NCBI GenBank assembly: GCA_001970855.1
Contig: LSSN01004939.1
Location: forward strand, 1 to 20,323
Reading direction: 5' to 3'
Length of the DNA stretch: 20,323 nt
Source of the DNA: Smittium culicis
Taxonomy: Eukaryota > Kickxellomycota > Harpellomycetes > Harpellales > Legeriomycetaceae
The position numbers and the translations under genes were made by a program. Of the stretch, positions 1-10,400 are shown piece by piece. The notes beneath the pieces were generated by a model. The model was not told the DNA's origin and did not search any database. It was given only the letters and a program-made list of their open reading frames with translations. Every line of letters starts with the position of its first letter. The first letter of the stretch is position 1.

Positions 1-2640
1 AATGTTCTCATTGAATAGGATTAGCCTCCAATCTGTTCTCTTTTCGGCATGCTTTTAACTATTTAATAAGGTTTAATTTAGCCCGAATCTGCTCTATATA
101 GCTCGAATTGCTGGCAACTATTGGGCGCACAATACACAATTAGATTTCAGCCTTTTTGTTTTTGTTTTTTCTTTTCTTATATCCATATGTTTTTTTTTTT
201 TTTGAAAGGGGAAATAGTTATTGCGCTGTTGTAAAATATACTCCGAATTGAATTTAACAAAATAAAAAACAGTAGATTTAGAGATAGCTCTTGATATAAT
301 TCGTATGCAAAATACTCCTACAGCTATCTTTATTAGCGGTTATTGCTAGCTACATCAAAGCAGCTTTAAAAACATTTCATTTGCCAGCTCTTTTTATCTG
401 TGTGTTACCTATGATTTTATCTGCGTCTTTGCTAATATTTAGTTTGTATTACACCCCTCGCTTTACCTAAAAGGTCAATGAAATGCTTCAGGTATGGAAG
501 TGCTGTATCTCCCGCCTCCCTCAAACTTACCAATCATCATATTCAAATTCTTATCAAGCAATTAAATGTTTTTTTTTAATACTTAATTAAATAGAGCATT
601 ATTTTTTTAATAGTTTGTACAAGGGAGTAAAAAGCGAATAAGCTGCTGCTTTTCAGGAAGGAATCAACTTTGTATACATTATGTAGACAAACAAAAACCT
701 TTGATGAAGCTTTGGATTCGTTAGATATTAATTAACAAGCCAATGGACTTTCATTAAACCAATATCCTGTTTAAGTAAACGCAAGTTCAATTAGTGGTTT
801 AGTATTTAGACAAACCTGCTTTCTTACTTATTTTTTATTTTTAGTTCTGCATCAAATGCTATTTAACCGCAAAATATACACTAAGACTCGTATTAAAGAT
901 TATTAACCGATTTTCTCTCGAAATATGAGCAAACAATGCAGCAACCAATCTAACTTTTTTTTAAAAGATGTTGAGTTGCCAAGGAGTTCCCACAGTCTTT
1001 TATGCTGAGCTTACAATTCCAAAGAACGAAAATCCCTATAGCCATATAGAGGCATACACATTGTTCTGCAAATTACCGCAGCTATTAAAAATTTTAGAGT
1101 GCTGGGAACGAATAATAAATTATTTAGAAAAATCTTATTTTTCTAGGCACATAAAGCAATCTCTTTTAGCACAAATGTGAAATATAATCTTTTTTCAAAG
1201 GCGCTGGGTATCTTTTGCATCGAATTCTGTATTTCCAATCATTTATTAGGTGCAAGCATTCCTCCTATCAGTAACATCGAGAAAAAAATCTCGTGCTTTT
1301 ATATTTATAAGCAATTACGAGCTAAACCCTTCAGCCCAATTCATCTATCATATTAGAGTCATAACGCAAATCTACATTTTATTAGTTGACAAAGCGTTTA
1401 ATGTCAAAATAATTTATCGAAAATATTCAATCAAGATGTCAAAATGCTGCAATTTTAATCACATATTAAAAACTATCCAATTCGATAAATTCACACACTT
1501 TTATTATCTAATACTATCAATTCTTTTTCATTTCTAGAGATATTTAGTTACACTATTACATGCGATTACTGTGCATGCTTTTAGTGGCGTGCTTAGATTC
1601 TAAATTCTCCTAAAATAAATATTAGCTCATATGGGAGGCTGTTTTTGAAGGAAGCACTTTATAGTCTAAAGTGTTACAGAGAATAAAATAGTAATAAAAA
1701 ATCAGTGACCAACGAGTAAAATCACTTCTTTTTTTAGCAAATAAAAATTTGAAATTTAAATGAATAAACAGTAAAAACCGAAAACCTATCTCAATCCTGC
1801 CAATAGTGTTTACAATTAGATAATGACCAAGCCAATAACAATAAGTTTCAACAAAGGACTTACTTCGTTCAGAGTATCCCATATGCCTAGCAATCTCGAA
1901 AAATAAAATGTGGTATACGATTTTTTCCTGATTAGAAAAAGGAAATAGCTCTTGACTCACCAAGCATCTCTCTGTATATAAATACCAGCTAATTAATATC
2001 ATATACTACCATTGAAATCTGGCTACGGCTAGCCAATAACTGCCCCAATAAAATCTTTAATGTAGATTTCATAGCGATATATCCTCTCCGTTCAGTTGGA
2101 GTCTATAATCCGAGTAAACTCAAGCTTAATATTAATATGCGCCCTGTCCAACGATTTTATATTATAACAACGTAAAAAACAATTGATTATCCAATAATTC
2201 TTTATATTTCCCAAATAGCAATCCTTTTTTTTTTTCTGTTTATTCCATTTAAATAGGAAATACCAATGAGTATTGCTCAATGCCATCACTTTAACATACA
2301 TTTTCCAAAAATAGTAATAATTGTTTGCTATATTATTAATATCGACTACACAAATCTCTTTCGGAAAATATGCTTTTTTATAAACCGCAAAAGCGCTGTA
2401 CCGAATCTACCTCTAATCACTCCAAAACCTATCAGATACTATAATCATTTAATTAAAAAACATACGAGTAACTTGAACCACTAGATAGAGAGAAATTAAA
2501 ATACATTTAGCCCTTTCACATATGGTAGATTATTTTTGATCATCCTGATATAACCAACAACGTAAAATTAAAATACTTTAATTCCGAGGCCTTTATAAAC
2601 ATTGGCTTATTGTATTATAGCAGCGAATGATAAACTAAAC
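1..2640. other. Intermediate-GC region without a recognisable gene
   Basis: No gene can be supported here. The first line is about 37% GC, clearly richer than the desert further right. The stretch holds scattered short reading frames on both strands, the longest being a 126-codon minus-strand frame at 1622-2002 rich in Phe, Tyr and Ile, with no domain I recognise. Poly-T runs occur at 190-203 (14 T) and near 2225-2235. The composition would fit old, mutated unique or transposon-derived sequence, but nothing in it proves an origin. Confidence 0.5.
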
Positions 2641-2654
2641 TATAAATCATAAAC

Positions 2655-2928
2655 GAATCAACAACCCAGTTGTATTAAAGAGCGTTGCACGGGAAAGGAT
2701 TAGAAAAGAGCCTGGTTTGTTGACTTGATAAAAGTTTATTATTTCTGCCAATCGCCCCTCTCCCGATATCGCTTCAAAAAAGTCGGATCGACTCTTTCGA
2801 TATTTGTGGCCCAGGTTTTGGTTATTATCCAACCCAACCACTAGACAAGGTAAAACTCGGGAGCCTGGCGCGATAAGATACTGCCCATCCAGAACCATCC
2901 CAACACTCCTGGCAGAATCAACAACCCA
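2655..2928. repeat. 14-bp direct repeat flanking a 246-bp GC-rich insert
   Basis: GAATCAACAACCCA occurs exactly at 2655-2668 and again at 2915-2928 in the same orientation. The 246 bp between the copies are among the richest in GC in the left part. Fourteen base pairs fits the usual size of target-site duplications made by non-LTR retrotransposons and SINEs. The copies could equally be part of the element itself. A shorter word, GAGCCTGG, is also present twice inside, near 2709 and 2861. Confidence 0.4.
2776..2860 (-). ncRNA. Possible tRNA-like (Pol III) unit or SINE head
   Basis: On the minus strand, TTGTCTAGTGG (2838-2848) matches 10 of 11 positions of the tRNA box A consensus TRGYNNAGYGG, and the following bases look like the D-arm of tRNA-Glu or tRNA-Asp genes. 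About 43 bases downstream, GAGTCGATCC (2785-2794) is a weak box B with one base missing, and six T residues (2776-2781), a typical Pol III terminator, follow shortly. No cloverleaf with a paired acceptor stem can be drawn, so it is not an intact tRNA gene. A tRNA-derived SINE remnant is the most coherent reading, and a chance match is possible. Confidence 0.15.
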
Positions 2929-3057
2929 TAATTCGCATATTTGCTTATTTCGAGCGTTTATATGGGATATACTAAGGAGAGACGGAACTATTATTCTTAG
3001 AAATTCTATTTGATAAAAAAAATCGAATATAGCTATTGGCTGTATCAGGAAATTCAT

Positions 3058-3728
3058 TTGTTGATATTTTGTAAAAGCATTTAAAAATACAAGTAAAGGC
3101 GATGAAGTAGGAAATTTTTAATAGAAAAAGTAGCGTTTATCAAAATAATATCCAATAATGATAAACAGATATTCAATCCCAGAAAATTCATATAAATAAA
3201 GAAAACTGGTGTCCTGATCCCTAGAAAAAATAGAAATGTGTTTAGCTTATCTATTCATCCCTTTACTTTATAAACCCACTTACACCAAATGTTTGTATCA
3301 ATATAGACTTGCCACAAATAGCTTTATTATTCCACAAAAATAAAATAAATTCAAGCGATTTGTAAAATCAACAACGAGCTTTTTTCAATACCAAAGCACA
3401 TTAAAAAATTGTTTTGTTATTTCATTACTTAAATATTATTATTGTATTACTATACTTGCACATTAGAACATAACTTTGTTGGACCACATTAGTGATTAAT
3501 CTTTGTAAAATCTCCAATAATTTTATTTTTTGATATCCCTAGAGAATAGCTACCCCATTTAAAACAAAACATTCCATACTAGAATATCCTTTTAATCAAG
3601 TTTTATATAATTTTTGGTTCTTATATGACCATTAGATAAATGATCTAATGAAAAATTTATACTACTATAATTAATAAAACTGATTATTATTGCTTTAATT
3701 AAATATTGCTGAATAACCTCCTTATATC
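3058..3728. other. AT-rich spacer, nothing recognised
   Basis: The stretch contains frequent stops in all frames, short A and T runs and no repeat longer than background. I see no gene, RNA or element boundary here. Confidence 0.5.
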
Positions 3729-3870
3729 ATTAGCTTTGTGCATTTTTTTTTTTTTAATCACGGAATTTTATTGGTACGATAACAATAATAGAAAATACGC
3801 GGTAAATAAACTAAAAAAATAGAAATTCGGTGCAAGGCATAAAAAAACTAATATTTTAATACTAATAAAT

Positions 3871-4066
3871 TCCTCTGCCGGTCTACCGGCTGCGTAACTA
3901 AAGGGAAATGGGATCAATCTACCATCCGAAAGATCCACCCAGGCATTGCTTCAAGTAGGCTGGATGACTGAAGTTACAAGCAGTCATTGAATTAAGCTCG
4001 TTCCAACAAAATTGAATTCGTTGAGATCATTGAGCTCCTAGTCAGAGCCTACATCTAACAGGATTA
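3871..4066. other. GC-rich island of unknown origin
   Basis: One 60-base line here is about 48% GC against a neighbourhood near 30% or less. On the minus strand one frame reads a run ending in HPAYLKQCLGGSFGW before a stop, and on the plus strand a frame starting near 3861 reads about 36 codons to a stop. Neither matches a family I know. The island sits inside the 16-bp repeat pair, so it could be the body of a short mobile element or the remains of an exon. I find no tRNA, 5S rRNA or snRNA signature. Confidence 0.3.
3877..3890. repeat. GC-only hairpin, 5-bp stem with TCTA loop
   Basis: GCCGG TCTA CCGGC is a perfect inverted repeat at the left edge of the GC-rich island. A stem of only G-C pairs stands out in DNA this rich in A and T. 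It could mark an element end or be part of a transcribed structure. It has no T-run next to it, so a terminator reading is not supported. Confidence 0.4.
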
Positions 4067-4084
4067 ATATTAGCTTTGTGCATT

Positions 4085-4640
4085 ATTTTCTTTTTCCTTC
4101 TACTAGTACTTCGTTTTGACTATTTACTTAGATATTTTAGTAAAAAATCAGCACTAATAAATTCAAGTGTTTGATGTGAATTTAACCATTGGTTGTGACC
4201 TTTTTTCAATACCTAAATACATCCGCTTTTTTCTAATTATTTTTATTGCTCAAGATTTTTAAATTTCTAATTTTGATAATAAATAATTTTAAAAGGAAAA
4301 AAATAAATGAAATTTCTCCTTTTTTATGTTTAATACTAATCAAAAACAACATGTAATGTTATGTAAAATGTCACTCCGGGCCGGATAAGCCTAGGTTATA
4401 CTTTATATCAACTGCCAGTATCCATAATTATAAAATATCGCAAAGCTTCATCCAAGGAAGTCTTTTTTTTCATCTTTTAAATTGTATAGTCATTATTTCT
4501 ACAGTTATATGACCCTTTTCTGCTTTTACTCATTTTTTGAGACTTACTCACAGTCATCTAATATTTAGTTTCAAATTTTTGTTTCATAACAGTATAGAAC
4601 CTTATGATTCATATGAAACTTTATTTTCAAATTGGAACAA
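4085..4640. other. Transition into the AT-rich desert
   Basis: No gene is seen. Positions 4371-4395 form a short GC-rich patch containing CCGGGCCGG, about 16 G or C in 25 bases, with AT-rich sequence on both sides. Beyond about 4640 the DNA becomes uniformly AT-rich. Confidence 0.45.
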
Positions 4641-7323
4641 TAATTATGGTATAAGGATGTCTAAAATTAATAAAATAAAGCAAGTTGAAATAAGTTGTTA
4701 AAATTTATGAATGGGTGGGGGTTTATTAAGCACCATATAATAACCCTTATATATAAAAAAATAACCATGAAATAATACAAATAATGGATCTTAGATTAAA
4801 ATAGAAACACATATAAAATACTTTTACTATTTAACAATCGAGAATAAAAATTATTTTTTACAAGAATAAGTTACTACGAAAAAAATTATAACTTACATTG
4901 AAACACATATATAGGAATTGATTTACAGCCAAAATGAACAGCATCGAATTTTTCTCAAAAGATTAAAAACGGCTTAGCCTTATATATAAACTAAAAGGTG
5001 ATAAACCTACTTCATTTGAACTAGAGTTTACTTATATATATATATATATATATATATATAGCTTACTATTATAAATTTTTTTAAAATAAATCTGAAACCG
5101 CTTACTTTTCTCGGTATATAAATATATATATTACAGTTTTATATCTAAAAATCACTATTATTCATGAAAAAAATTACTTTAGAAAGAGAGTGAATCTTTT
5201 TACCTCAAAATACATTGATTATTCGATGTTTATTAATCATTGTTATGCTTCGATTATGAAATCAGCAATATGCTAATTAATGTTCCTTATTTTATATCAT
5301 AAAATATCTTTAATATTGTTTTATAAACTGTTTATATATTATCTAACTGTTCCTTTGGTTTTGGCGTAGATTACTGGATTTTTCTATTTAATTTTAGATA
5401 TTTATGATTTGTAGATATAAAGACAAATGAATCATCGCCTAAAAAAATCTATTCTAAAAGAAAAATTTTATTCCGATCTTGGGTACAATATGCTAAGTAT
5501 ATTTTTATTGATATATTCAAATCATAGTAATAAATAAATAAAATTAGAACTTTTTGAATCTAATTTTTTTTATGTTGATATCTCTTCATATTTAATATTG
5601 AATCTTAATTTGTATCTTGAAAAAACAAAAAATATGATATTACACGTCTACTCTAATAATTATAAATTCATGTAGATCACTTTTATTTTTAAATTAAAAT
5701 TTTATCATAGAGTTTGGAAATTATTAGTTACAGCTTAGCTATTAAATATAATTAATTATATTTTTCGATATTTTCAAAAAAATGGATAATGTAAACTAAA
5801 ATATTAAAATATTTACGGATACTGATTTAATAAAATTCAATGCCAGATGTTTAAAATCACGATTATTATTGATTAAACTTTTTTCATATCGAGTAGCTTA
5901 ATTCTCAAAAAAAAATTAAATAACGAATTATAAGAACTATACAAAAGCACTTAAAGCGCATTTATAAACGCCAAAAATTTTATTTCAAAATTAAAAGATT
6001 TATATCAATAATGTTTAAATTCCCATGCATATATATATATAACGATGAATAGTTATTTAAACACTCTAATTGAATTATAAGTCATTTAAACTAATTTTAA
6101 AGGAAATTCTTGTAGTAAATTTTCGAAATTTCAATTAATAGCAAGGTAAGCTATTTTTACGGGATAAAAAATTATTGAAAATCAGAAACTATTCATCAAA
6201 CTACTTTTTTTTGAAAGAAGAAAATATATAAAAATCCTTTTTTTTCTTTTGATCCGCTGTATCTAAGTCGGATTCAATTCTAGCACCAGTAAATTTAGCT
6301 AAAACTATTGTCTATAACAATGCATAATTTTTTTATAGGAGTTATTATTATGAAGCTTTGAGACTGAATAAATCATATTCAAATGCTAATAATACTCTTC
6401 CAAGATACATACTATACATATAATGGTTATACCTCCATAATCAGGTCATTAAAAAGAATCATAAGCTCAGATATAACTAGTGTTGATATATTTTCGTCAT
6501 ATTGACAAAATTCATTACTTCTCAAAATTATATTTTTCATATTATTTAATCAAATATTCCATAATTTAATCACGTAAAGAGTATTTTTATGAACACGGAT
6601 CAATTAAGCTTAAATTTAATCGGTAAATTATAATTTTATTATCATAAAATGATAATTATATTTCATATTCGTACCATTCAAAGTAGTACTTTTTAATCAA
6701 AAAAACAATAAAATAAACCACATTTGTTGTAAGTGTGTTTTTTAATAATATCAGTTAACTATTTTTATTGTTTTTCAAATTCTATATATAAGCTTAATAG
6801 AGTATATTTAGGTCTAAATAAAAAGATAATTCACAAAAAGAAGGTTATTGTACTTGCATGAAATAATATACGCCAAATATTAGTTATAAATTCCTTTTGG
6901 GCGAATTTTAAAGGCCATAAAAAGGATTAAACATATAATTTACAGTTTATTAGAAGAAAATTCCTATAAAAAAATACTAATTCAAACTTACATACTTGTT
7001 ATATCCTCAATATATATATTTTATTCTAAATAAAAATAAACGATATTTAAATGGTAAAACATGATCAATTATCAACTACGATTTGAAATTGTACTAAGAT
7101 TATTATTATCCGATTTTTTTCCGTGGTGTGTATATTATGGCTTTAATAATCATTTAATGTGTTGTTTTGGACGATAAATTGAAGATTTAATATTTAATTT
7201 ACTGATTTTTATTTAAATAATGAGGTATAAAATAATAAATACGAAAATTAAGAAAGGAATAAAATATAATTATTGAATTTATATTCCTTGAATGGGAAGA
7301 TAAGTTGTTTAAAATCTGAAATT
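4641..7323. other. AT desert, left part, non-coding
   Basis: Stops are dense in all six frames and no reading frame of note is present. Content is A/T homopolymers, TA and ATA tracts (for example around 6030-6042) and a G-rich patch at about 4713-4722. There is no recognised RNA gene. The composition fits an AT-rich isochore. Confidence 0.55.
5033..5060. repeat. (TA)14 microsatellite
   Basis: Twenty-eight uninterrupted bases of TA. This is a simple repeat prone to slippage and length change, the longest perfect dinucleotide run I see in the window. Confidence 0.9.
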
Positions 7324-7444
7324 ATAAATATTTTATGATTTTTTAGTCTTTCAAGTAAGAGTTAAACTTAATAATAGTAATAAATATTTTATGATTTTTT
7401 AGTCTTTCAAGTAAGAGTTAAACTTAATAATAGTAATAAATATT
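7324..7444. repeat. Perfect 56-bp tandem duplication (about 2.1 copies)
   Basis: Unit one at 7325-7380 and unit two at 7381-7436 are identical at every base, and the first eight bases of a third unit follow at 7437-7444. One extra base (7324) also matches on the left. The unit contains TAGTCTTTCAAGTAAGAG in an otherwise A/T sequence. Identity of 100% in a region with so much degenerate sequence indicates a recent duplication, or an assembly artefact at a repeat. Confidence 0.95.
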
Positions 7445-10400
7445 GAAAGTTTTAAAATTTTATTTATTTCTGGTATATTTAATTCAAAATATATTTATAG
7501 TAACCCAAAATAATTTTTTTCAATTTTATCAAATTTTTATTCAAATTAATCATATTTTTATCTAGTTTATATAAATTATATGATGTATATGGATAAAATA
7601 TAATCATGCAATCAAATAATTGATTATTTATACCTTTATTTGAAGATATTATTGATTTTATAAAAAAATTTGCACTCAATTTAGGCTTAATTAATATCAA
7701 AAAAAATAATAAAAATTAAATTAATTTTTTTATAGTATATTCCAAACCAGGTTTATAAAAATAATTTTCGATTATTTATAAATCAAAATCAATCTCATAT
7801 TTCAATTAATTATAAAAAACCTATAAAATAGATATATATTGTTTTTTTATAGCGTATTAAAATATTTTAATCATCCAAAAAACCCTATTTATGATACCTT
7901 TAATTTTTCCATATGCTAATATTAGATTTTTATTGTTTTAACTTATTTTGGTTAAGTCAAATTTTTTATTATTTTTATAGAATAAAAAATTTTCAAGATA
8001 TTTTTGAATTCAATATTTTACTTTTCAATTTTTGTTATGTTATTAATTTACACCATTTATTGATTTTCATCACTATTTATAATTTTTTTTATATATTTGA
8101 TACAGATATTATAGATTAATCCTCCTCTATCAAAAATATCCATCCATAATCATCGGATAAATCGCCCGTTCTCAAACTATTATGTATTAATTCAATAGAT
8201 TTAATACTTTTATTATATTTATAATAAATATATTCTTAACTTTTAAAAATATTTTTGAATAAATTATTTACTTTCCATATTTATTAAATTTTAAGTAGAT
8301 GTAAAATAAAAACATTATAAAAAAAAATTACCTAATTTATTGAATTTTCTACTTTGATTATGAGAAAAAAAATTTTTAATAGTTTTATTTTGTATTATTT
8401 TAAATTTTTTGTTTAAAAATATATATACTTAATAAAACATCTATATACTTTTATTGGGTTTAGAATAATAAATGATGAAAATTTTGAATTGATTTATTAT
8501 TTATATAGCTATGGTCCTAAAAAAATTTAAAAAGTATATAAAATAAATCTAGAATCTATTTTTACTAATAACGATGATTGATGATTTAATCGAATTTATC
8601 AACATTTCACACAATTCCGAATATTAGTATATATCGTTTTAAGTTTTTTTTTTCTTATATATTTTATTAAAACAAAATTAATTAAATAATTGTCTTTTAT
8701 ATGGTAAATATATACAAATTTAGTAATTTTTTATATTTCAATATTATCATTATTAATAATTATTTATGATCTACTGGATATAAAAATAAGGTATATTATG
8801 TTACACGAACTTCATTTATTATAATATGAAATTATTTTGAAATACCCATAGTTTTAAATAACCTAAACCAAGATTTTTTTTAATTTCGTTTCAAATTTTT
8901 TAGCTCTTGGTTTATAAGCTTAGTAAAATGAAAATCTTTATGTCTGTAATCCAAATATTTAAACACTTTTTACATTTAGTTATACGATTATGATAGCAAT
9001 ATTTATGCAATAGTATCTGTTATAGAAGTATATAAACTGGAAGAATATTTTCTACCTATAATTAAAATTTAATAACAACTGAATTTAATAAAAATTATAA
9101 TAATTTATTATTAGTATAATTATAAAATCACATAAATTAGCCCAAAAATTTTTTTCTGAATTAATTTATATAAGTTATTATAAAAATTTAATTTTTAGCG
9201 TTTGATATATTATCAATCATATAAGTGCAAAATACTATTTATTGCTATGTGCTATTAGAATATTTTCAAAAATGAATTTCTGTAATTTCATTGGATTTTA
9301 AATTTCTCTAATGTTCTTAATTATCATTTTTATAATATATTTTTAGGAATTTTGAGGAATTATTATTTTTTTATATGCATAAACTTGTAAAAAATAAGAT
9401 GTAAAACTTTTTAAAAGATATTGAATTAAAATTTTAAAATTTAACTAATATGAATTAATTTTTTAAGATTATATTCCTTAAAAAATTTAAATATCTTATT
9501 TTTAATAAATATATAAATTTAAAAATTATGTCAATTTTTATATTTTATATTTTGGATTTTAATATTAAAATTATTATTCATCACTTTTGCGATAAGAATA
9601 AGATAAATTTAGGCATTTTTAATGTATAATATTATAATTAAAATTAATTAACCCTTTTTATTTATTATAAAAAAAATTTTATAATTCAATATATATTTTA
9701 ATATGAAAAATATTCTTTTGTGACTCATAATTAAAAATTTTTAAATAATTTCGAGGTTTTTTATATCAGAAATAAATTTGAAATTTTGGAAAAAGGTCCA
9801 TTTTTTAACGATTTAAAATTCTAATTTTAAGTTAATATTATGATTATTTTTTAGAATAGATATTTAATTGAATAAAATAAATAATTATTAACATAAATCA
9901 ATTTATACTTATATTTAAGATTCAATCATTAATTTTATTTCTTGGCCTAGTATCCATTTTATTTTTTTAAAAAAAAACATATGATTCAATTTATTAATGT
10001 ATATACCAAGTTTTTTTCTTATAATTAATTTCATGAAAATCATATTTCACACGCTTATTTTTTTATAAAGTTTCTTAAACTTTTTTTATTTCGATAATTT
10101 ATTTTTTATTCGAAAATAATTAATAATAATTATAAATAGCGCAGTCTACTATTTTAAAATATTAATTAATATATATATACCTAGATATTCAATTTAAGAT
10201 AAAAGTATTTAAATTAGTAAAAATAAATTATTTAAATTTTAAATTTGATATTTTTTTCAAAGTATTTTTTTAATTATTTTAATTTACATAAATTATATCT
10301 TTAGTCGAACTTTTCTCAAAATACTGACCACAATTAACGTACAAAAGATATAAAAATTGAAATATATTTTAAATAAATCTTTATTGATTCGCCATATAAG

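Larger units (their letters stand above)
2647..3057 (-). pseudogene. 136-codon reading frame, possible decayed retrotransposon fragment
   Basis: This minus-strand frame runs from an ATG at 3057 to a stop at 2647. It lies in a patch of about 40-45% GC, unlike the surrounding DNA. I recognise no complete domain. Residues near position 44 read WVVDSARS, which resembles the W-x-x-DSGA/S start of the aspartic protease in Copia-type gag-pol proteins, but the glycine of the DSG catalytic triad is absent (DSA here) and what follows does not look like protease. The rest is a basic, Leu/Ile-rich stretch with no signal peptide. An overlapping 69-codon frame on the plus strand at 2804-3013 shows that part of the openness is just lower stop density. 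Alternatives are a chance frame, part of a short interspersed element, or one exon of an unknown gene. The pseudogene label is a best guess. Confidence 0.2.
3729..4084. repeat. 16-bp direct repeat, 340 bp apart, bracketing a GC-rich island
   Basis: ATTAGCTTTGTGCATT is found at 3729-3744 and 4069-4084. In both places it is followed by a T-rich run (13 T at 3743-3755, and a broken pyrimidine run at 4083-4100) and, further on, by the word ACTAATAAATTC (3861-3872 and about 4153-4164). Keeping the same order of words after each copy suggests two diverged copies of one sequence, either a tandem duplication or the two ends of an inserted element. Confidence 0.45.

Noticed and set aside
968..1537. 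Two plus-strand frames (968-1180 and 1250-1537)
   Set aside because: They are short, have no known motif or signal peptide, and are not joined by convincing GT-AG splice sites. Treated as chance.
1622..2002. 126-codon minus-strand reading frame
   Set aside because: It has no recognisable domain, a Phe/Tyr/Ile-rich composition and no start context or splice support. In several kilobases of AT-rich DNA on two strands a frame this long is only mildly surprising, so I did not annotate it as a gene.
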